Shown piece by piece: positions 51,186 to 64,000 of a stretch of 64,000 bases of DNA (positions within the stretch are counted from its first letter, which is position 1; every line of letters begins with the position of its first letter). The DNA is from Aricia agestis (Eukaryota > Arthropoda > Insecta > Lepidoptera > Lycaenidae). Position numbers and translations under genes: made by a program. A model generated the notes under the pieces. That model did no database searches. It was not told where the DNA came from and saw only the letters and a list, made by a program, of their open reading frames with translations. The stretch spans positions 9,555,501 through 9,619,500 of the forward strand of contig NC_056425.1 of NCBI RefSeq assembly GCF_905147365.1, in the 5' to 3' direction.

Positions 51186-51350
51186 TACTTACATACGATT
51201 TATACTCTTTTGTTTATGGCTGAAGTCTGTTAAACTAAAAATGGATTGTTGTTTATTTATTAAATCGGAAATAGTCAATACTTTAAACGAGGAGCCAAAA
51301 GAAGAAGATAATTAAATTTAAGGTCGAATTTCGACCATTGGGCGATCTCT

Positions 51351-52919
51351 AATAAACTTAAATAGATGTATGTATAACCATGTTTTTGTTTGCTTTCAGG
51401 ATAATCCGTGAAGACTCTCAGGATATCAGATACCCGATTGCGGTTTTTTCACCGTAAGCGTGTCTTGAGCGGTACGGTTAAACGGTGGATTGATAGATTT
51501 TACGCTTGTTGGTTGCAGGGATCAATCGCTTAAAGCTTTTCTTTTCTTTTCCACAGACCCCTTTTTTCTCAACTGTCCTTTCAATTTATACGGTACGCTT
51601 TTTCATTACACACCTTTCATGCTTAGTTTGCTTGACGAATTCTTAATAGATATCTTGCAGCATCATTATTCATTTCTCATCTTGTCTAAATACATAGCTT
51701 CGTATTGTTTTATAGTTTATGAAATTTTCTTTTATGCTTTTGACTGTGCCTAAAAGCTTTTGCTTCTGTACTACTTAATAATTGCTTACGCTTTTACCCA
51801 ATTGTTTATAAATGATCTGTAATGTAATTTGTAATTTATTTTGCTTTGCCGTAATACAAAAATCAATCTACGACCCATCATCTATCACAAACAATATTCA
51901 TGTTTTAGAGTTAAACATTAATCAAGTGAATAATTCGAGCGTCCAAAATATAATGGATTAAAAAATTAATTCGATACTAAACGCACAGATTTTTAATAAT
52001 AAGTAAAAAATGGAACCCGTATACGAAACTGATTGTAACAATAATTCAATGAATGAACAATGGCCAGCATCAGGCGATGTGGGATCATTCGTACTCAAAA
52101 GTGCCTTAACGAATCATACCCATATCATATCCGAGGGTTAAATTATACGTTCTACACAGATTAGCTATCCTAATAGTTGGTTTAACAGGAATAAATAAAT
52201 CTTCATATTATATGCAACGTTCATAGATCAACGTACGAATAAACGTTTTTTTTTAAATTGACCTAAACAAGATAATAATATCTCCACTATCTCCACGTTT
52301 TATTCTTTTTTTATGAGTTAAATATTCGTCCCAAAACCTAATTAAATTTCGATTTGATTGGATAAGCTCACTCAAAAGCTTTCTTGCTTTCTTAGCCCAG
52401 AGTTGCTTGTCACTTCCAAACATTACATATTTGAATCTAGATCTCATTGTTCTGTTAAAGTGGGCACTGAACATTTTATGCGAACAGAAGTCTCAGACAC
52501 TTCTTAGCACATAATGCTCTAACGATGCATAATACAATTTAAAGTACCTACCTCTCGACGCTAAACCGATTTGGCTCCTAAGTGGATAGTATAATATTAT
52601 CGTAACAACTGTGTAATCGCAAACCTGTTGTTATGATCAACAAGTTGAAGGAATTTCGTACGAAGCCCACAAGAATACAAAATTGAAAGCGATTTCTGGG
52701 CCTTTCCACGCCAGTAATACACTGAGCACATCATATTTTGTGCAAATATAGTATCGATTTCTACGTTATTGTGGCCACGCATCGAAGCCGCCGTTGCCAA
52801 GTCACGTACCGGGTATAATGGGGGGCGTCTAGAATTTTAGGCGTTCGGAGGAGCGTAATAGGTAGCGGCGACGAGTTTTTATATCGACCACGGAGTAATA
52901 AAGTTAATCCAGGTCCTGT
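51351..52919. other. Upstream region of the VAT1-like gene
   Basis: AT-rich DNA without recognised genes or repeats. Short open frames on either strand show no known motifs. Confidence 0.45.
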
Positions 52920-53151
52920 GTAGTGCAGTATCGGGCGAGGGTCGGTGGCGCGGCGGCCACCTGTTCGCCGCCCCCCGCGCTCCGCCCCCCGCGCGCCTGC
53001 ACCCCGCCCGGCACCCCGGCGGCCGGCTGCGCGCGCCAGTCCTTCCCTCCGCTCATTCGTTCCGCGACGCGTCGAATTGCCGGCCGGCCTCTCCCTCATT
53101 CGTATCGTGTCCGTTAACCGTACCGCTCGATAAATCAGTAACTCATATAAA
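52920..53151 (+). promoter_or_regulatory. CpG-rich promoter and 5' UTR of the VAT1-like gene
   Basis: Very GC- and CpG-rich (runs of CGCC/GGCG) in an otherwise AT-rich region, ending just before the start codon at 53152. Likely core promoter and leader. The open frames across it on both strands are a side effect of GC richness. Confidence 0.6.
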
Positions 53152-53402
53152 ATGACGGAAAGCACGGATACCCCGGCCGCCGCAGCGCCCGAGAAGACCC
53201 CGACTGAGAATGGAACCACAGACACGCCGCCGGAGGAAACTCCCGAGAAGGCCACCGAGGAAAAAGAAAAGGAGACTCCCCCGCCCAAGGAGATGCGAGC
53301 GGTCGTCCTCACAGGTTTCGGTGGTCTCAAAACGGTCAAAATTCTGAAGAAACCCGAACCCACAGTCGGTGAAGGTGAAGTCCTGATTCGCGTGAAAGCC
53401 TG
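53152..53402 (+). CDS. VAT1/VAT1L-like oxidoreductase, first coding exon (partial)
   Basis: Synaptic vesicle membrane protein VAT-1 homologs are zinc-free MDR (quinone oxidoreductase-like) proteins. This exon encodes 83 residues plus two bases of the next codon. The first 46 residues are low-complexity, acidic and proline/threonine-rich, as in animal VAT1 family members. Then comes the conserved MDR start EMRAVVLTGFGGL, KILKKPEP and EGEVLIRVKA; the split TG codon would give the family's cysteine (RVKAC). The donor is GTGAGT at 53403. No further exon (expected GLNF-DLM motif) is found in the rest of the window, so the first intron exceeds 10.6 kb. VAT1L is the closer match to me (EMRAVVL.GFGGL), but the paralogue is not certain. 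Confidence 0.85.
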
Positions 53403-55860
53403 GTGAGTGATCTACCCCCTTTTATTGATTTTCGCAATTACGTTTTAAACAGACAAAAAATCGATATAATTAGAGGGTATTGACATGTTATATTCTTATA
53501 GACGGGTGGGTGGTTTATAATTTGCGCAAAAATAGTAACCAGTTTTAAGATTATGTAGATTATCTAAACAATGGGTCGCCATATATTAATTAATATTCTA
53601 TTTTAAATGTAATATTACAAAAATACTTCGCAAAATACTTTCTCTGATGATTTTACTACTTTCTACTTGTTGGATATTTCTCGAAGTCGGCTGGTGCGAG
53701 CCATATGCCGTGGTTTCACGTTCAAATCTTGAGTTGCCGGGCTCATTAACATCTGCATCTCCGAGTAGCACATAATAAATTCTGCACGCACACTTGCGCC
53801 TTTAGCCGGCATAATATGACGCTTTCGAACCCTAAGCGGATTTACACTCATCGATGCATCGGTATTGTCCTGACTTGAGCCTACTTAGGTATTGTGTTTA
53901 GTGTAGAACAATGCGATCGGCAATCGGTTTGCCAGAATTGTCACATACTCGTTCAGAGAATCGGACCTCATATTTAACTGTCGCATTTTCTCAAGCAAAT
54001 AACTCATCCAGACGTCCTTACTTCTTTATGTTCACTTTATCGGTCGAGTGCTTTAGATAATGCATCAAGTCGACGGGCTACTTAAAAAGCAATCTTCACC
54101 CCCTCGTTGCGTTTATTGATTATGTTTATTTTGCAATCATCGAATCTCGTTGAGATCTAATATAGGAGTAAGATCATAGATACTGATCGTCGGCTTTTTA
54201 TTGCTTACTCGTCGTTGAGTAGGAGTACTGGAGGTGCAAAAGGAACGTGCATCCGAACAAGCTAAATATAGCCCTCTTATCGTCGTACTATGTAAATGAC
54301 CGCGGCATATTCGCACCAGCTGCCTCTATAATATGAGAATATTGTAAGAAACAGTTTGTCAGTATTTACTTACGTTACACAAACCTGCGCCTATATTTGA
54401 TCACATCAAACGGAAATTATTGTGATCAAAAGCAAATTTTACATCAAGGGTGTAATTACATGACTTACGCCATAACTTTGCTGCCTGTTAAAGGGTTAAT
54501 TTAGGAGCTGTCTTCATATTTTTGCTCTCCTTCGTCAATGCAAGGTAGGGAATTTCGAAAACACTCGTATCTATAGATTATGAACGTACCACTAAATAAC
54601 AGGCTTACCACTGTAATTAATCCTAGTACTCTGTATCTGGATCCTGTTTTGTGAAAGTTATAAAAAACTCAAAAACATTCTAGACGAATTACCAAATCTG
54701 AGGTTGTAAAACTTGAAGAGGATTTTAACAAGTCATAAAAAATACTAATGCGTACTTTTCTGCTGTTAAAGTTTTATTAAATTTCTAACATAAAAAGTTA
54801 CTTGCTTTTGTAAAGAATGACATTTTGATAAAACGAAAATAATTTAGTAGAATAATTATTAATGTAATTCGTGCAGTTTTGTCAAAACCTTAAATTTTGG
54901 AATAAATATCTGTAAGGATTATAAGACCGTCTTCGAGTCTAAAAATAACCCCAGTTCAAGGATACGTGGTGCAGTGTTTGAATGTTGAGTATAAACAAAA
55001 CGGACATACCTTGGGCCTGGAATTCTTGCAAATGGTCTATTTCCTGTCTTTTATTTTCGATGATCAAGAAATAAATGTAGATATCTTTTACAAGTTATAT
55101 TCATGTCATCGCGAAAAGTAATAATATTTCTAAAAGCGTTAAAATAATAAATGAAATTTCTCATAGTAGAACATAAATATATAAAAAGAATATTGTATAT
55201 CTACATTCTACTCCTATCATAATAAAACGTGAACGTTGTTGAACAATATGCTTTGAAAGATTTGATGGACGAGCTAAACGATCGAAGGGATTTCAAAGCT
55301 CGCCTAAAAATTACCATTGTCTTACGGGGAAGTTCAAAAATAGTAACATAAACATTGAGTGTTGAAAGTCCAAACAATCGACCATTTCTACGATCGGGGG
55401 CTTCTATATAGGCCGTCATTAATATAATGATATGTAACAGTAAAATGAAATCCGAACCTATTACGTATAACGGATGCGAGGCAAGTCTGTGAGATGTTGA
55501 GGGATCAACGATGAATAACACCATTATATTCAATTAGGTCAAGACAGTGTCGGAATCTTCGAGAACATGGTACTCACGCCCTTGTGCCCGAGTGCCTTTC
55601 TTTTTACTTAATTATATCTCAACACGAATGTGGAGATGATCGTTTTTTGTCCAGTGTCGAGTGTAATTAGGCCCGTCTAAATCATGGGAGTATCTTGAGC
55701 CATAGTATAATATTATGATAATTGTAAGCTTAACTCGTTAATATAGTTTTAATTCCTCAATCAACACAAAAATATTTTTAAAACTATGGTTTGATTCAGT
55801 TAATTGTCAGAAAAAGGTAGCTTAAATTTAATTTAACCGTGTGTTTTTTTCTCATTTTAT

Positions 55861-56237
55861 AGGGTACCATACCCAAAGGGTAAAAACGGGACCCTATTAC
55901 TGAGACTTCGATGTCTGTCCGTATGTCTGTCTGTCTCCAGGCTGTATCTCAAGAACTGCTAAAGCTAGATTAGCAAATACTAAAAACAAAATAAAATTAA
56001 TATTTAAGGGGGCTCCCATTTTTTTGGCCTTTTTTGCTCGTTATCAATAATGACAACAGGTAGGCACTTGAAATTTTCACAAACACCCTAATTATATATG
56101 TACTTTAATAATTGATAATAATATTAAAATAAAATAAAAATTTAAGGGGGGCTCCCATACGAAAAACACAATTGTTGGCCTATTTTTACTCTTTAACGGC
56201 ACGGAACGCTTCGTAGTCTGACTCGCACTTGGCCGAT
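55861..56237 (+). repeat. Family D repeat copy
   Basis: ACCCAAAGGGTAAAAACGGG start, CTGTCCGTATGTCTGTCTGT tract, and CTGACTCGCACTTGGCCGAT end. Matches copies at 46286 and, inverted, 24034. Confidence 0.85.
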
Positions 56238-57927
56238 TATAATATTTTAAGTTCGTCCACTACTACTACTATCAACTATCTCAACAGTCCTTTAATTTCT
56301 ATGAAAAACCGGTGGCATGTTATCTTAGTTTGGATTCAGTCAGCTACAGAGTGCCATTAATTGCTCACATCCTTTACTTAGTTACTGTATCAATTTAAGA
56401 CCTAAAAATAACATTGGCCCCTCGACAACTGACTCTCTATGGTATAAAGTGCAGTATTGTGCATTTTAATGGGCACCGAAGCCACATAAGATGGGAGAGA
56501 TGAATTTGTTTATTACCCTCTTCCTTATTGTGAACGTCTGCATGAGATAGCCTTCTTCACATGAGTCACTAGAAAGCAATGTTCTTGATAACTCGGTTCG
56601 TATAACTTGATGTTCTACCTGACGTAGCAGTGGCCCGTGGGTGGACTGGCTTTCGCAACTCTGCAGTGATTTACTTGTATCGATTGTTTTCATTTACGTT
56701 AAATTACGCCTACATTTTTATGGCTTCCAATTATTGGGTTTTCAATTTCTTCCAGGTTCATAAAACTGCCTAGAAGTCTCTGAAAAGTAAAAAAAAGTAT
56801 TAATGGAAGTAATTTAATAATTAAACTTTTTATAGTGAATTTTAACGAGCAGTTTAGTGACAGAAATCTCGATATGAATGCTTTCATAATATATAAGTTA
56901 CCATTCTTTTGGAAAAAAAACTTAAATTGATCATAAAAGCTTGCATCTTAAAAATTTATTAAAAACAAAAAGCCGAAATCTCAACATAAAATTCGTTGCT
57001 AGATAGCTTAAATACTTTATTTGAAATATCAAACAAAGAATACGAAATCTTTCTTATACACTGAAAGTCTATATCCAGACGGCTTTAATCGATTAAGTTT
57101 CATGTGTATCCGAGACAAAAAGTGTACGGTTAGCCAACGTTTACTCGCCTCTTGGAGACAGACATATAATATTTGCCGGCTTTCTCTTCTCTTCCGTAGT
57201 TAAGACTTTAATATGTGGAGATTTAGTCACTGTATGCAAGAGTTTAACAATGATGACATTTATATACAAATCTATGGTTATAGACTGGTCCGTGTATAGT
57301 TCTAACAAGCATCAATATCAAGGTAATAGATAAGGATACAATATGATAACGGAAATAATTTTGTAAAATACAAGGGATGTTTGCTAAAATTCTTAACGGA
57401 TGACTTGAGGACCGTAAGCCGAAGAGTAAAGATAGCGTATTGCGATTAAACATTACATTTAGGCAAAACAACGAGTTTGGAGAAATGTTTGGAACTTAAT
57501 TTATTTGCATAGCAAAACGTAACATTTGTGAGAACTAATGATACATAAAGCATAAATTATTGCATTCACGATAGTAATTGCGTTTGTAATATGAGTGTTA
57601 CAGCCGAGTGTCATTTACAAGGGTGGCTACTGTGCGTCACTATTCCTGATTTGTATTGACATGCTGCTGTAATGACTCACCCTCGTCCACTTTGACTCAT
57701 TAGTCATTATTTATTCACAATTATTTCGATTTTTTTTGCAGTCAAGCAAACATATTTAGGAAAATAATCAATATGACCAGGTTTATGCCAGAAAAGCAAA
57801 ATAAATATGCTTAATCATACCAATCTTAATCTAATTATTATTTATTAGGCAGGGTGCTTAAAAGCAAGCTAAAAAGACGCCAAATTATGAGACTAAAATA
57901 TTTTTCCACAAATATATTTTACGTAGG

Positions 57928-57978
57928 TATATTTTTTACGTATCTCCCTAGAGTCTAGGGAGATACGTAAAAATATAC
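57928..57978. repeat. Hairpin in VAT1-like intron 1
   Basis: TTACGTATCTCCCTAGA, one-base loop, TCTAGGGAGATACGTAA, with pairing continuing into AT-rich flanks. Confidence 0.75.
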
Positions 57979-58524
57979 TTATTTCTCTAGGACCTAGACC
58001 TTTATTTTATGGTTGGTCAAATAATTCAATTTGAATAAATAATAAGGACGAATGGTGTGGACATCTGTCTGATCCATAAAACAAAATCTTTGGCGATAGC
58101 AGATGTTATTGGGAGCGCCGCCTGTCACCGAGGGCACATTGTTCGCGAAGTCAACGAACTTCCCAAAAAGTTACAATGCTTATCCTGACCATAATCGATG
58201 TATCTCTGTATGGGCAACTTCTCGTGCGGCAGAATCTTAAATTATGTATGAAAATTCTTCATTTATTAACCTTTTGGGGTATTGTTTCGTTGACGTTACC
58301 TATTCAGTCCTCCTTTTGCGAGGTTACAAGTAAAATGGCAGATCCTAAAATAGCTTTATTAAGTTAGCCAAGCAAATGATTGATACGGAGTCAAGAAAAT
58401 CCAGTATATATTATGTGACAAATTCCATTATCCGAATATCATTAGGTTCCATTAGGTTCTAGTAATCTCGATCGCCGAGTAAATTGAATTGGAAAATCCC
58501 GTGACTGGATCGCATGAAAAAGGG

Positions 58525-58690
58525 GTGTGGTTGTGCGTTGGGGGGGTGAGTTGGCGAGTGCTCCTGTATGTCTGGCGGGGGCGAGGCGCGGGCGGGGGTC
58601 GGCGCGGATCAATAAGGCCCCCGGCCCCCCGTCCCCCGCGCCCGTACAATCTCCGCAGGCGGCAGGACCTACGTCTTTCGACGCCAATGT
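58525..58690. promoter_or_regulatory. GC-rich island inside VAT1-like intron 1
   Basis: G-runs (GGGGGGG at about 58540) and dense CGCGGGCGGGGG / CCCCCCGTCCCCCGCGCCC in AT-rich surroundings. Composition resembles the promoter at 52920. Could be an alternative promoter, an enhancer or a G-quadruplex-prone stretch; no conserved coding motif. Confidence 0.4.
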
Positions 58691-61600
58691 TTTTTATTGC
58701 CCACATTAACCGTGCTCTCCGATAAATGTATTAAAGCATGTGTTACTTTCACGTATACTTTCTTAGTGTTTTACGGCTTTTGTATACGATTGGAGAGCTT
58801 TTAGCCCTACGTCTTCTATTATAGTTATAGTATTATTGGGAATTCGATAATACAACTTATGAAAAAAAAAATCTAAATATTTGTCTCTATCTCTTAGATT
58901 TTATTAGATTAACGGTCTTCAACTGGATTATAATTTGTTTGTCTGATACTTTGTTAATGCTATGGGGGAGATACTTGAGGGGACGTAAGCTAGCCACGTG
59001 GCGGTCAATCATGCTAAAATATTATGAAGACGATATATTAGTTACTCGGTTAAATCAGCTAGATTCGCATTCACGCAAAATATTATCTAGCGTATTATTT
59101 GGTGGTAATTACTTAAAGTTATTGTACATAAGTGTGACCTTCGTTTGCTTTAATTAAGTTTGTTACGTATTCTCATAATCCCTAAATGGTAATTAAACAT
59201 GAAATTGTCATAAAAGCTGTTTAATAATGATTAATTATTTCAAGTGCCAACTTTGGTACATAAATAACAACTGAAATTAACTATTAACGGATCCTTTATA
59301 ACACCGTTTTCCCATTTGGTATTATGTAATTTAAATATTTTGCTTAGATAGTTTTAAATTATTATCAGTCTCATACTTCTAAAAACTTCCACGAGTACGA
59401 ACTAAAAACTTAACAAAAACTTTACTACCGACATCTGCTTATAATTTACAACTGAGCCCAAAGATAATAATTTAACTGGAAGTCGTTTACTGATCATCTC
59501 TCTTCGTAATGCTTAGCTCAGTAAATAATAATTATTGCTCCGAATATTATAATTTACGATAACGAACATTTTCACTTTTTATACATTCTATTTTTTTAAA
59601 CTTGCATTGTTTAATTGTATTCAGTTAGCCGCCGCGGTCGCTATGCTCAAAAAAGTCGTATAAAAGTTTAGAGTTCCACTCTCTACTCAATCCTCTTTTT
59701 GTAATCGTTCGGTTTCATATTCTACGGCTAATAAAAAATGTAGATTATAAAACCGCCTTGAAAACGAAACTCGTTGGGTAGCATCGCTCTCCTAAATCCC
59801 GACCATTTTGGGACTCTGTTAAAAATTAATATGACATTGCGAGTTGCGACTCCTTTCTAAGCTCTCGACTCTACCCTTCGGAATCTTTGAGACGTGCGTT
59901 GTGTATAAATTTTATGGGAAGTCGAGAAACTTGTTTTAGATATAAAATTGCTGTGCCAACTTTAATCGTCGATAATATAACAAGGAAATGATGATTTAGT
60001 AAACAGTTATTGAAGTTCAATTTGAATTCATCACAAACTCCCTAAGTTGGATAAATGAATAAATATTGTTTTAAAGCCCACGGTCATTGCGCGATAAGAA
60101 TCTTTAAGTGCCAATTAAAACTACGTTAAATCCGAAAAACAATTTAGTAGTATCGATTTTAAATCGAAATGCCTCACACGTGTAGTTCCTTCCAAGTTCT
60201 CATTAGCCGTCATACAATATGTTATTGTGAGAGTGATGTCAATTCTTCCGTTATTGTACACTGTTCCCGTGAACGCGCCCTAATTTCTAGCGGGTACCTT
60301 TTTTGCCAACCCCGGCTGGCACTTTAAGTGTTGTATGTTTTTGTAGATGTCGCACGTTCCCCCTGCCCGTATAATACCAAATTAGGGTAGACATTGGACA
60401 GCATTGTTATTCAATATAGAAGAAACTGCCTTAGTAACGTTAGAAATCTGCTAAGTCAAATATATATTTAAATGATCCTCAATAAACGCTTTTACTTGAG
60501 ACATCGATGACATGGTTATCATCAAATATTTCTTCGAAGTGCTGTCTTTTCAACATTGTTGCTTTACCGAAAATTCTCAGAACATTTCCGAGTTAAGACG
60601 ATTCCTCAAAGTTATGATATTGATAGTATTGTTTAAGCTTCACAAATAGATTGTCATCGAATGTTTGCCGTTTTTTATCTTCTTAAAACATTGGACAAGT
60701 AAAAAACCCCTTTCGTTACTTATACGACCATCGATCGACTTTTTAAACAGAAAGACGAGCGCCGGCATGTCTGCCAAAAAACTTGTTCCTTGAGTGAAGT
60801 TACACAGGTAGAGGTATAAATCATAATGACCATTACTTTCGCCTTCAAGCGCTCGTTGTTATGATTGAGTTAGTCAAACTTGAAAAGAAGTAAAAAAAAA
60901 AACGAACGTTGGTACAAGAGTTGATTACTTTTGGTCCCTACGTAATTATTTTCAAATTACATATAAGGCAGATGATTACTGATGAGTAGATTGTGTAATA
61001 TTTGCGTCAAGTTATATTATCTATCGTTAACACTTACAAGGACATCATGAAATTTGTCGAATTTTTGTAATTCTGATCTGTGTTAACAATTTTTCTTCAT
61101 GATAAAAGCATATACTGGCACAGCCACATTTAACAAGTTACTAACTTCTTTATTACATTATACGCAGTTGACGTCAGATGTCGGAAACAAGAAAACTATT
61201 TTTCAACACCCAGTCAGAAACGCATAAAAGTTTGATGATTTTTATGGTTGTTTAGCCACCCTAAATTGAACTCAGCCAGCTGTGGAGCGACATCCTGAGA
61301 AAACAAACGAACGACAAACGCATCATTATTAATTGAACGATAAAATGCTACACAACGAATTGTATATCACTTAATGGCCACTAAACAAAAAAAAACTGAG
61401 AGGTCTGAGAAAAAGGGCCGATTAATTTTATAGTTGTCAGTGAAGTGAACTCTTTGAAAAGGGTTTAAAGCCACCATTTTCTAGAATGATGCTAGCTAGT
61501 TAATGTCTATTAATTAAATAAATTCCTGCAAACTGTAAAAAAAAACAATGAATACAGTAGGTAATATTTAAGATTTTAAGTGTCAATGACCTAAGAAAAA

Positions 61601-64000
61601 GATAATTTTAAAACAATAAATAGGTGTCTGAGCGGCAGCGTGTGAAATAGAACATAATAGTTGCATCCATTTAAATACTGAAGACAAATGAGTAATACAT
61701 GATTTTAATTTTATTATTACAAAAGCAAACATAACAACAAATTTCTCATTAATTCAAGGTGAATAAACTAATCGTGTAACTAAGATTATGCATGATTTTC
61801 TTGAACTTTGTGATTAACTTGTACTTACTATCACAAGATTTTTAAAAATAATGTAACAAGTCTCCATGTGGAGAAGAGATTTATGATCAGAAGTCATTTT
61901 AGTTTCAGAATTATTATTCTACCTCGAGATAACAACGTTTCTAGTGTCGTTGGTATAGTCTGTCAGGACTCAGGAGTAAACCAAACAGTAATTTACAAAC
62001 ATGGTTTTTCAGGATTTGTATGGCTCAGTTCAACAAACTGAGCAAAATAAATTTTGACGCCATTAATTAATGTACAGATCTACATTGTCTTTAAACCAAA
62101 TAAATGACAAATGAGTGTTTATCATATAATCGCGTGCCACTGTCGTGACGTGAAGGTATGCGATATACAAGTATTGAATACAATTTATGCAAGGAATATA
62201 ATATAATGGAGGACACGTGTCCATCAGAAGCCATGGATGTCTCACTATATGAGTGTACTATGTCCTACAAGAATAAAAATACATAAATAACATTGGAATT
62301 AACAGAATCCATAGAAGTACATCTAGTTGTAATCAATCTAGTAGCATTGAATAAAAGCAAAGATGAAAGAGATGTTTGATTTTGTTTCTAACAGTATACT
62401 ACAGCACAAAATATCGCAGCAAATACTAATCGTTTACTTGCTAGTTTTTTGAGTTTCTATGGAATATAAACTGACCTTACCAAAGGCTATCGGTGGATTA
62501 CTGGGTATTGAGTACTAAGCAGTTAGAGTTTAGACCCTTCAACAATTGCAAGTTCCAAACAACCCCTGCGTCACTTCATTCGCAAAGGTATACGTGAACG
62601 CAGTCCTCATCGAAAATAAAAGGACTTGCGGAATGAACCCTAATCATACTAGGGTCCGTTAGCCTAGGCAGTGGGCACAATACCGTAAGCCGGATACGTC
62701 TGCCAGCACCGCGTTCCTTCCGAATGAAAGGAAGTCCTACATTACTGTATTGTAGGATGCACTATTCAATATTTCCTCAATTATCTAAAACTTTATATTA
62801 TTTTGTAATTAAAATTACTCAGTTTGGCTGATTAGTGATTTATTAATTGAATTGCGTATTTTATTGGTAGTTGGTTGATTTTTTGGTACAAAGAGTTAAG
62901 AATTGATACAAATCAGCAATATGAGTAGTTCTATCTGAAATCGATAAGATCAATGTCGTTTAGCGGTGATTTATTCACGATATTGGCTATTTGCAGTAAA
63001 ATATTGATAGGTGATAAAATGGATTATGTATGCGATTTTAATGCTTGTGGAGGTATGAGGCGGTTTTTATATTCGACCTAATATTTGCCCTGGATTCCGA
63101 GAGCTTCACGTGAAAACATTCATTCGACATAATAATGGCAGGCAAAAAACTTTCAGTTTATTTTAAAAATTGTAGAGACCAATTTAAAGGCTTTCATTTA
63201 CTGAGTAAATGTAGTCGATGAAAGGTAATTTGTGGTAGGTAATATTTCTGTATTTTACAATTTTATAGATGGTTTAAATACGTTTATTATTATATTATTA
63301 AATCGTCTTATAGTGATACAGCAAAAGCTGACGGCTTACCTACTTCGGGGTGGATAATAATAGAACTTAAACGCTTCTAAGCAATATAATTATTTTCTAA
63401 TTTAGATAATGGTGTTGTGTATCATATGAACTAAGTACTAACCCATTATAACATAACCGGCGCTAAGTTGCTAAACTAGCTTGCGAGAGTGAGGATATTA
63501 AGCAGACTGACAATAGGTAAACTAATGACTACCTACATCTAGTATAATCACGATTCAGGATATGAAATTTATAAATAGAATATAAAACGATGATAATAAT
63601 TGATGGGCCAGTTTCCTGTGGCTACAATGCAATGGGTTAGTTCGCTAACCTGTCACGTATCTACATACACACTCGTATGAATCAGAAAGCACGCGAACTA
63701 GGAAATTCCATTCGGTACGGTCGTACTAACACATGAACTCAACTGTACTGGGCTATTATTATTCATAAATCATAATAATATTGTCTTATGGATATCATGT
63801 TGCATCTAGGCTGATGTGATAAGTTTGTCGAGTATGACTGAAATTTTAATGTAAAAATGAAGCATCGCATGAAAACACAATGTATCTTACAATTTAAATA
63901 CATAATTATTATATTATTAGATTGTTTAGTCTATTGCGCTCCATGCGATGTCCAAGTTGATCTATTTATTTAAAACGTAAAAGATTTTTAATATTGATAT

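Larger units (their letters stand above)
47605..51350 (+). repeat. Family E repeat split by two large insertions
   Basis: Segments 47605-47769, 48635-48680 and 51186-51350 join into one family E copy (compare 31320-31740). The gaps are the 865-bp hAT element and the 2.5-kb TIR element. A GGTCGAATTTCGACCATTGG block near 51322 is also found at 31799. Confidence 0.8.
53403..64000 (+). other. First intron of the VAT1-like gene (to window end)
   Basis: Mainly unique-looking AT-rich DNA with far fewer transposons than the rest of the window. Recognised contents: the family D repeat at 55861-56237, a perfect hairpin at 57928-57978, and the GC-rich island at 58525-58690. No coding exon seen in either direction; intronic enhancers are possible but not visible by eye. 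Confidence 0.55.

Noticed and set aside
52761..53363. 200-codon open frame on the minus strand over the CpG island
   Set aside because: Low-complexity Arg/Gly/Ser composition; antisense to the VAT1-like first exon and promoter. GC richness alone explains the lack of stops.
58939..59157. Possible second VAT1-like exon
   Set aside because: The frame lacks the expected GLNF/DLM and PGxE motifs of MDR proteins and has no matching splice phase that I can defend.
62560..62770. Possible tRNA or LTR fragment (GGTCCGTTAGCCTAGGCAG area)
   Set aside because: No cloverleaf could be drawn, and no paired terminal repeat or target duplication is visible in the window.

Overview
This is a eukaryotic, almost certainly insect and probably lepidopteran, genomic window. 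The evidence is short spliced exons with GT-AG introns, four conserved animal genes, AT-rich introns, and a dense layer of MITEs, hAT-like elements, LINE fragments and the 'CCCGCGACTTCGTCCGCG'-type repeats common in moths and butterflies. The order assignment is an inference from repeat style.

Four host genes can be modelled exon by exon. (1) SGF29, the SAGA/ATAC tandem-Tudor subunit, plus strand, seven coding exons from 3118 to 12440, 295 aa. (2) An Rb-family pocket protein (Rbf / p107-p130 type), minus strand, eighteen coding exons from 28998 down to 15686, 904 aa in the inferred ancestral form. It is tail-to-tail with SGF29. (3) RBFA, the mitochondrial ribosome-binding factor A, plus strand, six coding exons from 32166 to 43992, 344 aa. 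(4) The first coding exon of a VAT1/VAT1L-like MDR-family oxidoreductase, 53152-53402 plus strand, behind a CpG-rich promoter. Its first intron fills the remaining 10.6 kb. All splice phases of SGF29 and RBFA agree. Those of Rbf agree except at one junction, where a MITE sits on the 3' splice site of exon 9.

Between and inside these genes lies mobile DNA. 1-1.6 kb: broken LINE. 6-11 kb: foldbacks, two hAT-like MITE copies with 8-bp target duplications, an exact 214-bp tandem duplication, and a TRIM-like LTR element nested in two older repeats. 12-15 kb: several MITEs. 15.4-15.7 kb: tandem duplication of the 3' end of Rbf. 24-25 kb: LINE reverse-transcriptase fragment and a long TA tract. 29-32 kb: the Rbf upstream region with E2F-like sites, then a THAP-coding fragment and two tiny insertions with 8-bp duplications. 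33-37 kb: a 3.1-kb broken LINE and a short copy of an Rbf exon-intron border. 38-39 kb: a P-element-like transposon (8-bp target duplication, 32-bp inverted ends, broken THAP exons). 40-48 kb: palindromic hAT remnants, a long-TIR element with its own first exon, and a clean 865-bp hAT. 48.7-51.2 kb: a 2.5-kb TIR-bounded insertion holding GC-rich, promoter-like DNA. From 53.4 kb on the sequence is mostly quiet intron with one repeat copy and one GC-rich island.

The host genes are functionally independent (chromatin reading, cell-cycle repression, mitochondrial ribosome assembly, membrane-associated oxidoreductase). The most notable biology is how transposons have altered gene structure here, above all at Rbf exon 9, and the P-like THAP element.
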